The position numbers and the translations under genes are program-made. A stretch of 64,000 nucleotides of DNA. Source: Citromicrobium sp. JLT1363 (GTDB taxonomy: Bacteria; Pseudomonadota; Alphaproteobacteria; Sphingomonadales; Sphingomonadaceae). Position 1 is the first letter of the stretch. Each line of letters opens with the position of its first letter. The stretch is from assembly GCF_000186705.1 (NCBI RefSeq), contig NZ_AEUE01000008.1:1-64000 (forward strand). The letters run 5' to 3'. The notes under the pieces are model-generated. The model did not search any database and had not been told where the DNA came from. It saw only the letters and a program-made list of their open reading frames with translations. Below are positions 18,619 through 26,698 of the stretch, one piece after another.

Positions 18619-19057
18619 TCATGTCTGGCACTTGGTGGAGCGGGAGGTGTAGCCGTCGAACCGGAAAATGGCGTGCGTATCGTCTATCCGTTCGACCTGC
18701 ACTTCGCGCACAATCGGCGGATCGAGCCGGATGCTGCCCGGCTCGCCCATCTCGAACTGTTCGGTGATGCTTTCTGTCACCGTGGTGCCCGACGCCTCCC
18801 AAGTGCCCGATTCGCTGTCGGTGTGCATGGCGCCGTCGGCGGCATAAACCGACACGAAATCGGAGGCGCAGCTTCCATCGTGGGACCACGTGCCGACGAG
18901 CCACTTGCTCAGGCCCTGCTCGGCGGGTTCGGCGGTCTGGCACGAGCGACTGATCGAAAGCCGGTACGGCGTCGTCGCGCGCTCCGTCCTTCTCCTGCTC
19001 GGAACATCCCGCCAGGACGAGGCCCATGGCGATCACGGTACAAGTGGCAAGACGCAT
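18619..19057 (-). pseudogene. Small lipoprotein gene with an apparent frameshift
   Basis: From ATG 19057 the frame encodes a lipoprotein signal (MRLATCTVIAMGLVLAGC, then SEQEKDG). About 35 residues on, it degenerates into Arg-rich sequence. In the neighbouring frame, from about 18960 down to the stop at 18619, a coherent protein appears: TAEPAEQGLSKWLVGTWSHD, then SVYAADGAMHTDSESGTW and a terminal TSRSTKCQT. Together they would make a lipoprotein of about 145 residues. A one-base indel between about 18935 and 18960 joins the halves. I do not recognise the family; KWLVGTW suggests a small beta-barrel lipoprotein. A sequencing error is as likely as a true mutation. Confidence 0.65.
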
Positions 19058-19155
19058 GATCCATTCCCCGATAAGACCGATGGATTGCGCTGCGATCCTG
19101 CAGCCGAATTCGCGCAGCGTCTACCCCGCAATTCTTCGCCCCCTGATCGGCCGCC

Positions 19156-22100
19156 TCAGGAAGCTCCGAAGCCGCCGCCGCCCGGGGTCAGGATGACGAA
19201 GCTGTCGCCCGGCTCCATGTCGGCTGATGCGGCCGCGGCCAGATCCTCGCGCGATCCGTCGCTGCGTTCGACCCAGTTCCGGCCAGGCAGCGCATCCTCG
19301 CCCCCCCGAATGCCGCGCGGCGGGACCGCACGGCGGTTGGCAAGGATGTTGGCCCGCATCGGCTCGAGAAACGTGATCCGCCGCTCTACTCCATCGCCGC
19401 CGCGATGCGCTCCTGCGCCGCCCGACCCGTGGCGGATCGCGAAGCTTTCCAGCCGGACGGGCAGGCGGGTTTCCAGCACCTCCGGGTCCGTCAGGCGTGA
19501 ATTGGTCATGTGCGTCTGTACGGCGCTGGTGCCGTCATGGTCCGGCCCCGCACCCGATCCGCCGGCGATCGTCTCGTAATACTGGTGCGCCTCGTTCCCG
19601 AAGGTGAAGTTGTTCATCGTGCCCTGTGATGGCGCAAGGCGACCGGTCGCGGCAAACAGGCAATCAGTGACGACCTGGCTCGTCTCCACATTGCCTGCGA
19701 CCACCGCCGCGCCCGGCATCGGATTGAGCATCGAGCCTTCCGGCACGATCAGTTCGACCGGGCGCAGGCAGCCATCGTTCATCGGGATAGGATCGTCGAT
19801 CAGCGTGCGCAGCACGTAGAGCGCGGCTGCGCGCGTGATGGAGCGGGGCGCGTTGAAATTGTTGGGCTGCTGCTGGCTCGTCCCGGTGAAGTCGAACACG
19901 GCGGAGCGGCTGGCATCGTCGATCCGGATGCTCACCGTGATCTGCGCGCCGTTGTCCATGGGATAGGTGAAGCTGCCGTCTTCGAGCTGACCCAGCAGGG
20001 CGCGCACGCTTGCTTCCGCATTGGCGAGAACGTGACCCATATAGGCGGTGACCATCTCCGCCCCGCGCTCGCCCGCTGCCTGGTGCAGCAGTTCGCTGCC
20101 GCGCGTGCACGCGGCCAGCTGGGCGCGCAGGTCGGACAGGTTGCGGTCGGGATTGCGGGCCGGATACCTGGCATCGGCCAGCACCTGCCGCACCGCGTCC
20201 TCGCAAAACGTGCCCTCGTCGACCAGCAGGAGATTGTCGATCAGGACGCCCTCCTGCTCGATCGTCGTGCTCTCCGGCGGCATGGAGCCGGGGGCGATCC
20301 CCCCGATATCGGCATGATGGCCACGCGCCGCGACGAACGCGTCGGGCTTGCTCGCGCCATCATCGTAGAACACGGGCACGATCACGGTGATATCGGGCAG
20401 GTGCGTGCCGCCCCGGAAGGGATCGTTGACCGCATAGGCATCGCCGCGCCGCAGCCCGCGCCCGTCGCGCGGCTTTCCATCCTCGCCCGGGCCACGCACT
20501 TCGAGCACGCGCGCGACACTGTCGCCCATGCTGCCAAGGTGCACGGGGATGTGCGGTGCATTGGCGATCAGCGCGCCGGTCGCATCGAACAGCGCGCAGG
20601 AGAAATCCAGCCGTTCCTTGATGTTTACCGAGGTGGCGGTGTTCTGCAGCACCACGCCCATTTCCTCGGCAATGGCCATGAACAGATTGTTGAAGATCTC
20701 CAGCCTGACCGGATCGACCTCGGCGTCTTCGGGCGTGCCGGCCGCGTGCGTGCGCTCCAGCGGCGTGGCGCGTGACAGCAGGAGGCTGCCTTCCTCGGCC
20801 AGTCTTGCCTCCCACCCTTCGTCAACCACCGTGGTCGAACCCGGATCGATGATAAGGGCGGGGCCCGCCACGGCTTCCCCCGGCTGCAGCGCGCTGCGCG
20901 CGTGCGTGGGCCAGTCGCCCGAAGCCTCGCCCTGTGTCTCGACCGGATCGACACGTGCATGGCCCAGCCCGCCCGAGATGCCGCTGGCTTCCACGCTGAG
21001 AGCTTCGACCATAATCTGCGCTTCGGCATCGGAATAGCCGTAACGCTGGCGGTGCTGGACGCGGAAGGCGGCATCCATGGCGTCTTCCTGTGCGCACTCG
21101 ACGGTGAGAAGCGAATCGCTTCCGCGGAAGCGCAACCGCGCGCGGCGCGCCAGCGTGATGTCGCCCGGTGCAATGCCTTGGCTGGAGAGCGCCGCCTGCG
21201 CTTCTTCCTCCAGCGCGGCAAGCGCATCGGCAAAGCCATCGTGCAGCGGGCGAACCAGGCTGACCTCGTGGATCGCTTTCACCGGGGCGAGGCCGATCCC
21301 GTAGGCGGAGAGGATGCCTGCCAGCGGATGCACCAGCACCGTCTCGATCCCCAGTTCGTCCGCCACCTTGCAGGCATGCTGCCCGCCCGCGCCGCCAAAG
21401 CAGGCGAGCGCATATTCGGTCACGTCGTGGCCGCGTGCCACCGAAATCTTGCGGATCGCGTTGGCCATGTTGTCGACCGCGATGGACAGGAACCCGCGCG
21501 CGATCTCTTCGAGCGGCCTGGCTTCGGGCAGGGCGGAGGCGATCTCTTCCAGTCGCGCCTCGGAGGCAGCCGGGTCGAGCGGTTCGTCCCCCTTCGGGCC
21601 GAACACGCTGGGAAAGAAGGCAGGGTCGATCCGGCCAAGGTACAGGTTGCAGTCGGTTACGGTCAGCGGCCCGCCCTTGCGGTAGCAGGCAGGGCCGGGG
21701 TTCGCGCCCGCGCTTTCCGGACCGACGCGGAAACGCGCACCATCGTAGCTGCAGACCGAGCCTCCGCCCGCCGCGACGGTGTGGATCTGCATCATCGGCG
21801 CGGCCACCCGAACGCCCGCGACCACGTTCTCTGCCGCCAGCTCCAGCTCGCCCGCATAATGCGCGACATCGGTGCTGGTCCCGCCCATGTCGAACCCGAT
21901 CAGCTTGTGATGGCCAAGCGCTTCACCCGCCTTGACCATGCCGACGACGCCACCCGCCGGGCCCGAAAGGATCGCGTCCTTGCCCCGGAACGCGCCGACC
22001 TCGGCCAGCCCGCCATTGGACTGCATGAAGCGCAGCCGCTCCACCGGCGGCAGGTCCCGCTGAAGGCCATCGGTGTAGCGCTGCAGTACCGGTGAAAGGT

Positions 22101-22734
22101 AGGAATCGACCACGGTGGTATCGCCGCGCGGGATCAGCTTGATGAGCGGCGCGACCTCGTGGCTGACGCTGACCTGCGCGAACCCGATCTCACGCGCCAC
22201 GGTGGCCAGTTGCGCCTCGTGCTCGCGGTATTTCCAGCCGTGCATCAGCACGATGGCGATGGCATCGAAGCCTTCCTCGCGCAGGGCCGCGAGGCTGGCA
22301 CGCGCCGCGTCCTTGTCCAGCGGCGCAAGCACCGTGCCGTCCGCACCGATCCGCTCGTCGATCTCGAGAACCTTGGCAGGCAGCTGCTCGGGCAGGATGA
22401 TGTGCCGGGCGAAAATCTCAGGCCGGGCCTGGGTGCCGATCCGCAGTGCATCGCCGAGGCCGCGCGTGGTCACCAGGGCCAGGCGCTCCCCCTTGCGTTC
22501 GAGCAGCGCGTTGGTGGCCACCGTGGTCCCGATCCGCAGTTCGGCGATGGGCGCGTCACCATGCCGAGCCATCAGGCGACGCACCGCTTCGGTTGCGGCG
22601 TCATCGTAGTGGCCCGGATTCTCGGACAGCAGCTTGTCGGTCACCAGCCGGCCGTCGGGCGTGGTTGCGACGACATCGGTGAAGGTTCCGCCGCGATCGA
22701 CCGCGAAGCGCCATGCACGGGATGTATCGGTCAA
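19156..22734 (-). CDS. 5-oxoprolinase (ATP-hydrolysing), fused HyuA-HyuB type
   Basis: This 1192-residue enzyme is predicted to open 5-oxoproline to glutamate with ATP in the cytoplasm, salvaging a product of glutathione turnover. Residues of about 1-650 are hydantoinase A-like (ACNase-type ATP site): [10 protein letters not shown] at the N-terminus, [10 protein letters not shown], and [15 protein letters not shown]. Residues of about 690-1190 are hydantoinase B-like ([42 protein letters not shown]), ending in a Gly-rich TPGGGGFG. The fused arrangement matches eukaryotic-type and proteobacterial 5-oxoprolinases; bacterial hydantoinases usually have separate subunits. The substrate is inferred from the architecture. 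It lies 135 bp downstream of the cytoskeletal operon, on the same strand. Confidence 0.88.
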   Translation of the reverse strand: MTDTSRAWRFAVDRGGTFTDVVATTPDGRLVTDKLLSENPGHYDDAATEAVRRLMARHGDAPIAELRIGTTVATNALLERKGERLALVTTRGLGDALRIGTQARPEIFARHIILPEQLPAKVLEIDERIGADGTVLAPLDKDAARASLAALREEGFDAIAIVLMHGWKYREHEAQLATVAREIGFAQVSVSHEVAPLIKLIPRGDTTVVDSYLSPVLQRYTDGLQRDLPPVERLRFMQSNGGLAEVGAFRGKDAILSGPAGGVVGMVKAGEALGHHKLIGFDMGGTSTDVAHYAGELELAAENVVAGVRVAAPMMQIHTVAAGGGSVCSYDGARFRVGPESAGANPGPACYRKGGPLTVTDCNLYLGRIDPAFFPSVFGPKGDEPLDPAASEARLEEIASALPEARPLEEIARGFLSIAVDNMANAIRKISVARGHDVTEYALACFGGAGGQHACKVADELGIETVLVHPLAGILSAYGIGLAPVKAIHEVSLVRPLHDGFADALAALEEEAQAALSSQGIAPGDITLARRARLRFRGSDSLLTVECAQEDAMDAAFRVQHRQRYGYSDAEAQIMVEALSVEASGISGGLGHARVDPVETQGEASGDWPTHARSALQPGEAVAGPALIIDPGSTTVVDEGWEARLAEEGSLLLSRATPLERTHAAGTPEDAEVDPVRLEIFNNLFMAIAEEMGVVLQNTATSVNIKERLDFSCALFDATGALIANAPHIPVHLGSMGDSVARVLEVRGPGEDGKPRDGRGLRRGDAYAVNDPFRGGTHLPDITVIVPVFYDDGASKPDAFVAARGHHADIGGIAPGSMPPESTTIEQEGVLIDNLLLVDEGTFCEDAVRQVLADARYPARNPDRNLSDLRAQLAACTRGSELLHQAAGERGAEMVTAYMGHVLANAEASVRALLGQLEDGSFTYPMDNGAQITVSIRIDDASRSAVFDFTGTSQQQPNNFNAPRSITRAAALYVLRTLIDDPIPMNDGCLRPVELIVPEGSMLNPMPGAAVVAGNVETSQVVTDCLFAATGRLAPSQGTMNNFTFGNEAHQYYETIAGGSGAGPDHDGTSAVQTHMTNSRLTDPEVLETRLPVRLESFAIRHGSGGAGAHRGGDGVERRITFLEPMRANILANRRAVPPRGIRGGEDALPGRNWVERSDGSREDLAAAASADMEPGDSFVILTPGGGGFGAS

Positions 22735-22869
22735 AATCTATCGCTCGCCTTGCCGAAAGGGAAATCGCAGGCACCTTCTAGGCGCACGCGACCACATGTC
22801 CAATCGGGGAGGCCGGCGGGTAGGTGAGCGGCGGTGCCCCACCGCGACCCTGGCGACGCGGAATCCCGG

Positions 22870-24276
22870 TCAGCCGCACAGTCTCAGGACATATTCGTCA
22901 TCGCTGACCGCCAGCGGGACGATACGCTTCATCCCCATCGTCTTGCCACCGACCGATGCGGTGTCCCCGTTGATATCCCTGACGTTGGTGTACGGGCCTA
23001 TATCGTCGCCGATATTGAGCCAGTAGTTGAAGACCGAGTCCGTATAGACCCGGCCATAACCGGTATAGACCAGTTCCCTCGACGCATTGGGGGCGAACGT
23101 CCAATATCCGTCGAACCCGTTATAGGTGCCGTTTTCCTGGATGTTGAACACCGCGTTCACGGTCTTCCCGCAATCGTTGACGATACGGAACCAGCGCCGC
23201 GGCCCGCGCCCGCCTTCGCCGCCCAGATCGTCCCATTCGACATAACCGACAGGCAGGCCGTCGATCAGGGCTTCCGCGAACCCTCCTCCTACCGACCCGG
23301 CGATCGTCACCTTGGTCGGGAAAGGCAGTTCCTCGACCACCTGGGAGTAGCGGTTGGGAGAGGAATAGACGGAGGTCTGGCGGATTACGTAAAAGTCGTC
23401 GGCCGTGCTCGTATCGAGGTCGGGCGGTCGATCCGTCGAGACCGTGCTGGCCTTGATGAAGCGCCCGGCGAAAGGCCCGCGGGTAATCTGGAGCCACTCC
23501 GAATTGCTGCTTGCGGTAACGGCGTTGAACTCCATGCCTCGGGGCATGGTGCCTTCGCTCGCCCCTTCCGGCGCATTGCGATAGTTCGCCTGGGTCTTGG
23601 CGTAGTACGTCGTGCCGAGCGGAAGGGCGGGCTCGGCTGAATCTTCCATCATTTCGGAGGCGTCCTCGGCGTAATAGTCCGTGCTGTCGTAGTCGGACTC
23701 TTCCCCCGAAAGGCTGATGATCCAGCCGACGAAGACAACCGCGAGCAACGCCAGTCCCGCAAACACGACCTTGCGGTTTCCTCCATCGTCCGGGCTGCCC
23801 GCATTGCCAGTCCGCGCAGGGGCGGCGGGACGGCCCCCCTCGGTGCCCGCGGCGGCGTGGTGCGAGGGAGGCGTCTGTGAGGTGGTATTCACGGCGGCGG
23901 GGCCTGCCTCTGCCGATTGCGGCGCCTTTTCCGCTGCGGTCAGCCCGAAGGCATCCGAGTAGTCGAGACTGGGTTTGTCCGGTTCCGTGGGCGGCGGAGC
24001 ATCTTCCTGCGACTGCTCAGCCTCGTCCTCTGCCACCGGTTCGGGCACCGGCTCCGGTTCGGGGCCCAGGATTTCGTCCAGCAACGGGACCAGCGCGGGG
24101 CAATCGCGGGCGGGCATCTCGGTGATGTGGCCCGGCGCGTCCTCGTACTCGATCAGCGTGTCACGATCGATCGATCGATCGTGAATTGCGGCGCGCCACT
24201 GGCGATCCTGCGACAGTCGCCTGCGGCGCCCGCCTACTTGTGCCGTGACGACGGGATATCCTTCGTAATCGCTCAT
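22870..24276 (-). CDS. Membrane protein with N-terminal adaptor domain and periplasmic SH3-like region (last gene of the cytoskeletal operon)
   Basis: This 468-residue single-pass protein is of unknown function. Residues 5-70 form a small domain (RRRRLSQDRQW, DTLIEYEDAPG, ALVPLLDEIL) that matches residues of about 10-65 of the upstream protein. A Pro/Glu-rich linker follows, then a membrane helix at 169-188 (KVVFAGLALLAVVFVGWIIS). The C-terminal part, expected to be periplasmic, contains SH3-like segments (YYAKTQANYRNAPEG, WLQITRGPFAGRFIK, RQTSVYSSPNRYSQVVEELP) and ends in a Cys-containing domain (IVNDCGKTVNAVF, YVLRLCG). Its ATG overlaps the preceding stop by 4 bp. The layout suggests it links a cytoplasmic assembly to the cell wall. 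Confidence 0.75.
   Translation of the reverse strand: MSDYEGYPVVTAQVGGRRRRLSQDRQWRAAIHDRSIDRDTLIEYEDAPGHITEMPARDCPALVPLLDEILGPEPEPVPEPVAEDEAEQSQEDAPPPTEPDKPSLDYSDAFGLTAAEKAPQSAEAGPAAVNTTSQTPPSHHAAAGTEGGRPAAPARTGNAGSPDDGGNRKVVFAGLALLAVVFVGWIISLSGEESDYDSTDYYAEDASEMMEDSAEPALPLGTTYYAKTQANYRNAPEGASEGTMPRGMEFNAVTASSNSEWLQITRGPFAGRFIKASTVSTDRPPDLDTSTADDFYVIRQTSVYSSPNRYSQVVEELPFPTKVTIAGSVGGGFAEALIDGLPVGYVEWDDLGGEGGRGPRRWFRIVNDCGKTVNAVFNIQENGTYNGFDGYWTFAPNASRELVYTGYGRVYTDSVFNYWLNIGDDIGPYTNVRDINGDTASVGGKTMGMKRIVPLAVSDDEYVLRLCG
24162..24183. repeat. 22-bp perfect palindrome containing tandem GATC units
   Basis: A CAC...GTG palindrome encloses four overlapping GATC units inside the coding region for residues of about 32-38 (HDRSIDR) of the last operon gene. 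It could be a chance result of the Asp-Arg-Ser-Ile codons. No regulatory role is evident. Confidence 0.6.
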
Positions 24277-25379
24277 CGCGTACCGCTCAGCCTGCCTTTT
24301 TCAACGAGTGCCCACGATCCATCGCTCCGACGTTTCATGCGCGCCGGGGCGATCACGCGCAGGTCCTCGCCGGACTCCATGTCGAAATGATGGGCAAAAG
24401 GGTGATCGAGCGTTTTCTCCCGCAGACGGGGCCAGATCTTCTTGCTGGCTATCCCCGGGATGAGCGCAGCGCGGGCCCGATCCCTGGGGTCCACGATCAG
24501 CCAGAAGCGGTCCGCCGCACTCTCGAACAGTTTGGCGATATCGCTCTGGCGATCGTTCGCACAACCTTGGGCGTTCCACCGCTCCTTAAGCGCTTCGAGG
24601 TCCGCGGTGCTGGACAACGCGTTGAACGGCTCCAGCAAATCCCGCTCGAGGTTATCGAAATCGGGCGGAGGCGGCGGAGGCGGCGGAGGCGGAGGCGTCC
24701 GTGCCGGTCGGGGCGTCGGCGCTGCGCCTGATGACGCTTTCGCAGGGCTGTCGAAGTTCGGCTCCCACCGGCCCGATTCTCCCGAGGTGGCAGGTGCATC
24801 GCCTTCGCCTGCCTCATCCTGCAGCAAGGCATCGAAGTCGCCGTCGGGTGCCAGCGACGCGATCTGATCCTTTAAAAGATCCATGAAGTCGTAAGCCTGG
24901 TTGAGCAGATCCTGCAACTCGACCACGCTGCGGGCCAGTGGTTGCAGCGCATTCGCTGCGTCGGGGGCGGACTGCACCGCGTCAGTATCGCCCCGTGGTG
25001 GCGCGGATGGCTCGGCAGCGGAGGGCGCAGGGGCGGGCGCATGGGTATGGGCAGGATCGGGCGCTGCGGGCGAGGCGGGCCGCCCAGCGCTGCCGCCTGC
25101 GCCGGGGCCGGGCCCCTGTTCGGTTGCTACGGGTGACTCTCCGGAAGACTGCATCGGCTGCCGATCTGTCTTTTCGGCCGAATGGAAGAAGCGCTTGAGC
25201 GGCGCGTAGTTACCGGCGAGCGACCTGAATTGAGAGCCCCCGTTCTCATCGACTTCGATAGGTGTGTCTTCGCTCAGCGTTCCGTTCCTGACGGCATCGG
25301 CCAGTTGCCTGGCGGAGGACAGCCGCCGTTTCCGATCGGTCTCGATACTGATTGCGAAGTCGAGGTTGTCCGGCTCCAT
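24273..25379 (-). CDS. Adaptor-like cytoplasmic protein carrying both shared domains of the operon
   Basis: This 368-residue protein has no membrane segment or signal peptide. Its N-terminal 60 residues (DRKRRLSSARQLADAV, DTPIEVDENGG, APLKRFF) resemble the N-terminus of the next gene product. Its last 110 residues (LEALKERWNAQGC, DIAKLFESAADRFWLIVDP, ALIPGIASKKIWPRLREKT, FAHHFDMESGEDLRV) clearly resemble the C-terminus of the preceding gene product. Between them are a long Ala/Pro/Gly-rich linker, a helical stretch (VVELQDLLNQAYDFMDLLKDQ) and a run of at least 11 prolines. I place the start at ATG 25379; TTG 25385 (AGGA 6 nt upstream) is equally possible. It overlaps the next gene by 4 bp. 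The domain content suggests a bridge between its neighbours' products. Confidence 0.75.
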   Translation of the reverse strand: MEPDNLDFAISIETDRKRRLSSARQLADAVRNGTLSEDTPIEVDENGGSQFRSLAGNYAPLKRFFHSAEKTDRQPMQSSGESPVATEQGPGPGAGGSAGRPASPAAPDPAHTHAPAPAPSAAEPSAPPRGDTDAVQSAPDAANALQPLARSVVELQDLLNQAYDFMDLLKDQIASLAPDGDFDALLQDEAGEGDAPATSGESGRWEPNFDSPAKASSGAAPTPRPARTPPPPPPPPPPPDFDNLERDLLEPFNALSSTADLEALKERWNAQGCANDRQSDIAKLFESAADRFWLIVDPRDRARAALIPGIASKKIWPRLREKTLDHPFAHHFDMESGEDLRVIAPARMKRRSDGSWALVEKGRLSGTR

Positions 25380-25393
25380 GGTCAAATCCGGTC

Positions 25394-26698
25394 CTACTTG
25401 AGGCCTGAAATCTCGCCCTTTTCGTACAGGTCCCAGTCGCCCGAAGACGTGCGTTGCAAGATGGCGGGCTTGTTGATGACCAGACGCTCTCCGCCCGATC
25501 TCAGATCGAAATGATAGGCGAAGACGTGGTCGGTCGTCTTCTCGCGCATACGGTTCCAGCCCGCCTCCGAAGCGAACCCGGGGATCAGGACCGCCTCGTT
25601 CGGGTTGGCCGGATTTGCGATCAGCCAGAACCTGTCGCTGTTGTCCTCGAAGATTTTAGACAGGTCGCGGGTGCGATCATTGCTATAGGGCCGCGCGTGA
25701 TATTCCTGCCGCAGCGCATCGTAATCGCGGCGCTTTTCGGCTTCGTTGAAGCGGCGAACCAGATCCCTGATCTCGGCACTGTCCCTGAAGGCGAAGGCGC
25801 TGGTTCCTGCGTGGCCACGGGGAGCTTCGGACTGCTCCGAACGGGGGGCGCCTGATCCCAGAGTCTTGATGCCAGCGTTGGCAGAAGGTGGGGCCCTGTT
25901 GTCGGGCTCACGTCCTGCACCGAGTTTGTCTACTGCAAGCTGCAGGGCAGTAATCGTCTTCGCCTGTTGATCGCGTTCCGTTTTCAGGGTGTCGTAAACT
26001 TCTTTCGGCACGAACGCGTCTGCGCTCCTGTCATCGTTCGCCTCGTCCTCGTCACCCGAAGGGCGCGCGCGTCGCTTGCGCAAAACGCCGCTCAGGTATG
26101 CGGCCAGGATGCCAAGCCCCAGTCCAAAGATACCGGCCAGCAGATGGGTGGACCACGGCGCCAGTAAGGGCGCTTTGTTGCGGGTATTCCCAGCCGCAGG
26201 CTCGGGGGGATCGGGTTGCGTCGCGGCCTGTTCGACCTGAGCGGGGGTCGCCTCGCTTTCCGGGGCGGTTCCGGCTTCGTCTGAGGGTTCAGCGCCATCG
26301 GGTGCGGAATCCTCGGCAGCAGGAGCTTCGGGCGCCGCCGCCGGGCTTGCACCTTCGGTCGGCGCGTTTTCGGCCCCGTCGGGCTCGGGTGCGGCATCGC
26401 CGGCGCGGGCGGCCTGCTCGCTCTCGTTGCCTTCGGCAGGCGCCGCTTCCTGCGGCGCCTCCGCTGTATCCGGATCGGGCACGCTCGCGTTGCCCTCGTC
26501 TTCGGCGGGCGCATCGGTATCGAGACCGGCAGGCGCATTCGCAGGCGGTTGCGGCGCGTCGCTTATGGCCGCGCGGTCCTCCATCTCCTGCGCGCTGGGG
26601 GCGTCATCGCCAGCATCCAGGAAGTCGCAGCCCGAGGTGACAGCCAGGGCGACGAGGATTGCTACGCCGCGAAGCAGCTTGCTGGCGGGCGCGCTCAT
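25394..26698 (-). CDS. Lipid-anchored, single-pass membrane protein with cytoplasmic domain shared with its neighbour
   Basis: The 434-residue protein begins with a lipoprotein signal (LVALAVTSGC, Cys24). About 150 residues of acidic Ala/Pro/Glu-rich sequence follow, probably an extended periplasmic tether, then a membrane helix at 183-205 (LLAGIFGLGLGILAAYLSGVL). RKRRARPS after it implies a cytoplasmic C-terminus. The cytoplasmic part has a predicted coiled coil (VYDTLKTERDQQAKTITALQLAVDKL) and a C-terminal domain (residues of about 325-434; SKIFEDNSDRFWLIANP, LIPGFASEAGWNRMREKT, FAYHFDLRSGGERLV) shared with the next gene product. Its ATG overlaps the stop of the actin-like gene. Family not recognised; a membrane anchor for the cytoplasmic machinery is the likely role. 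Confidence 0.75.
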   Translation of the reverse strand: MSAPASKLLRGVAILVALAVTSGCDFLDAGDDAPSAQEMEDRAAISDAPQPPANAPAGLDTDAPAEDEGNASVPDPDTAEAPQEAAPAEGNESEQAARAGDAAPEPDGAENAPTEGASPAAAPEAPAAEDSAPDGAEPSDEAGTAPESEATPAQVEQAATQPDPPEPAAGNTRNKAPLLAPWSTHLLAGIFGLGLGILAAYLSGVLRKRRARPSGDEDEANDDRSADAFVPKEVYDTLKTERDQQAKTITALQLAVDKLGAGREPDNRAPPSANAGIKTLGSGAPRSEQSEAPRGHAGTSAFAFRDSAEIRDLVRRFNEAEKRRDYDALRQEYHARPYSNDRTRDLSKIFEDNSDRFWLIANPANPNEAVLIPGFASEAGWNRMREKTTDHVFAYHFDLRSGGERLVINKPAILQRTSSGDWDLYEKGEISGLK

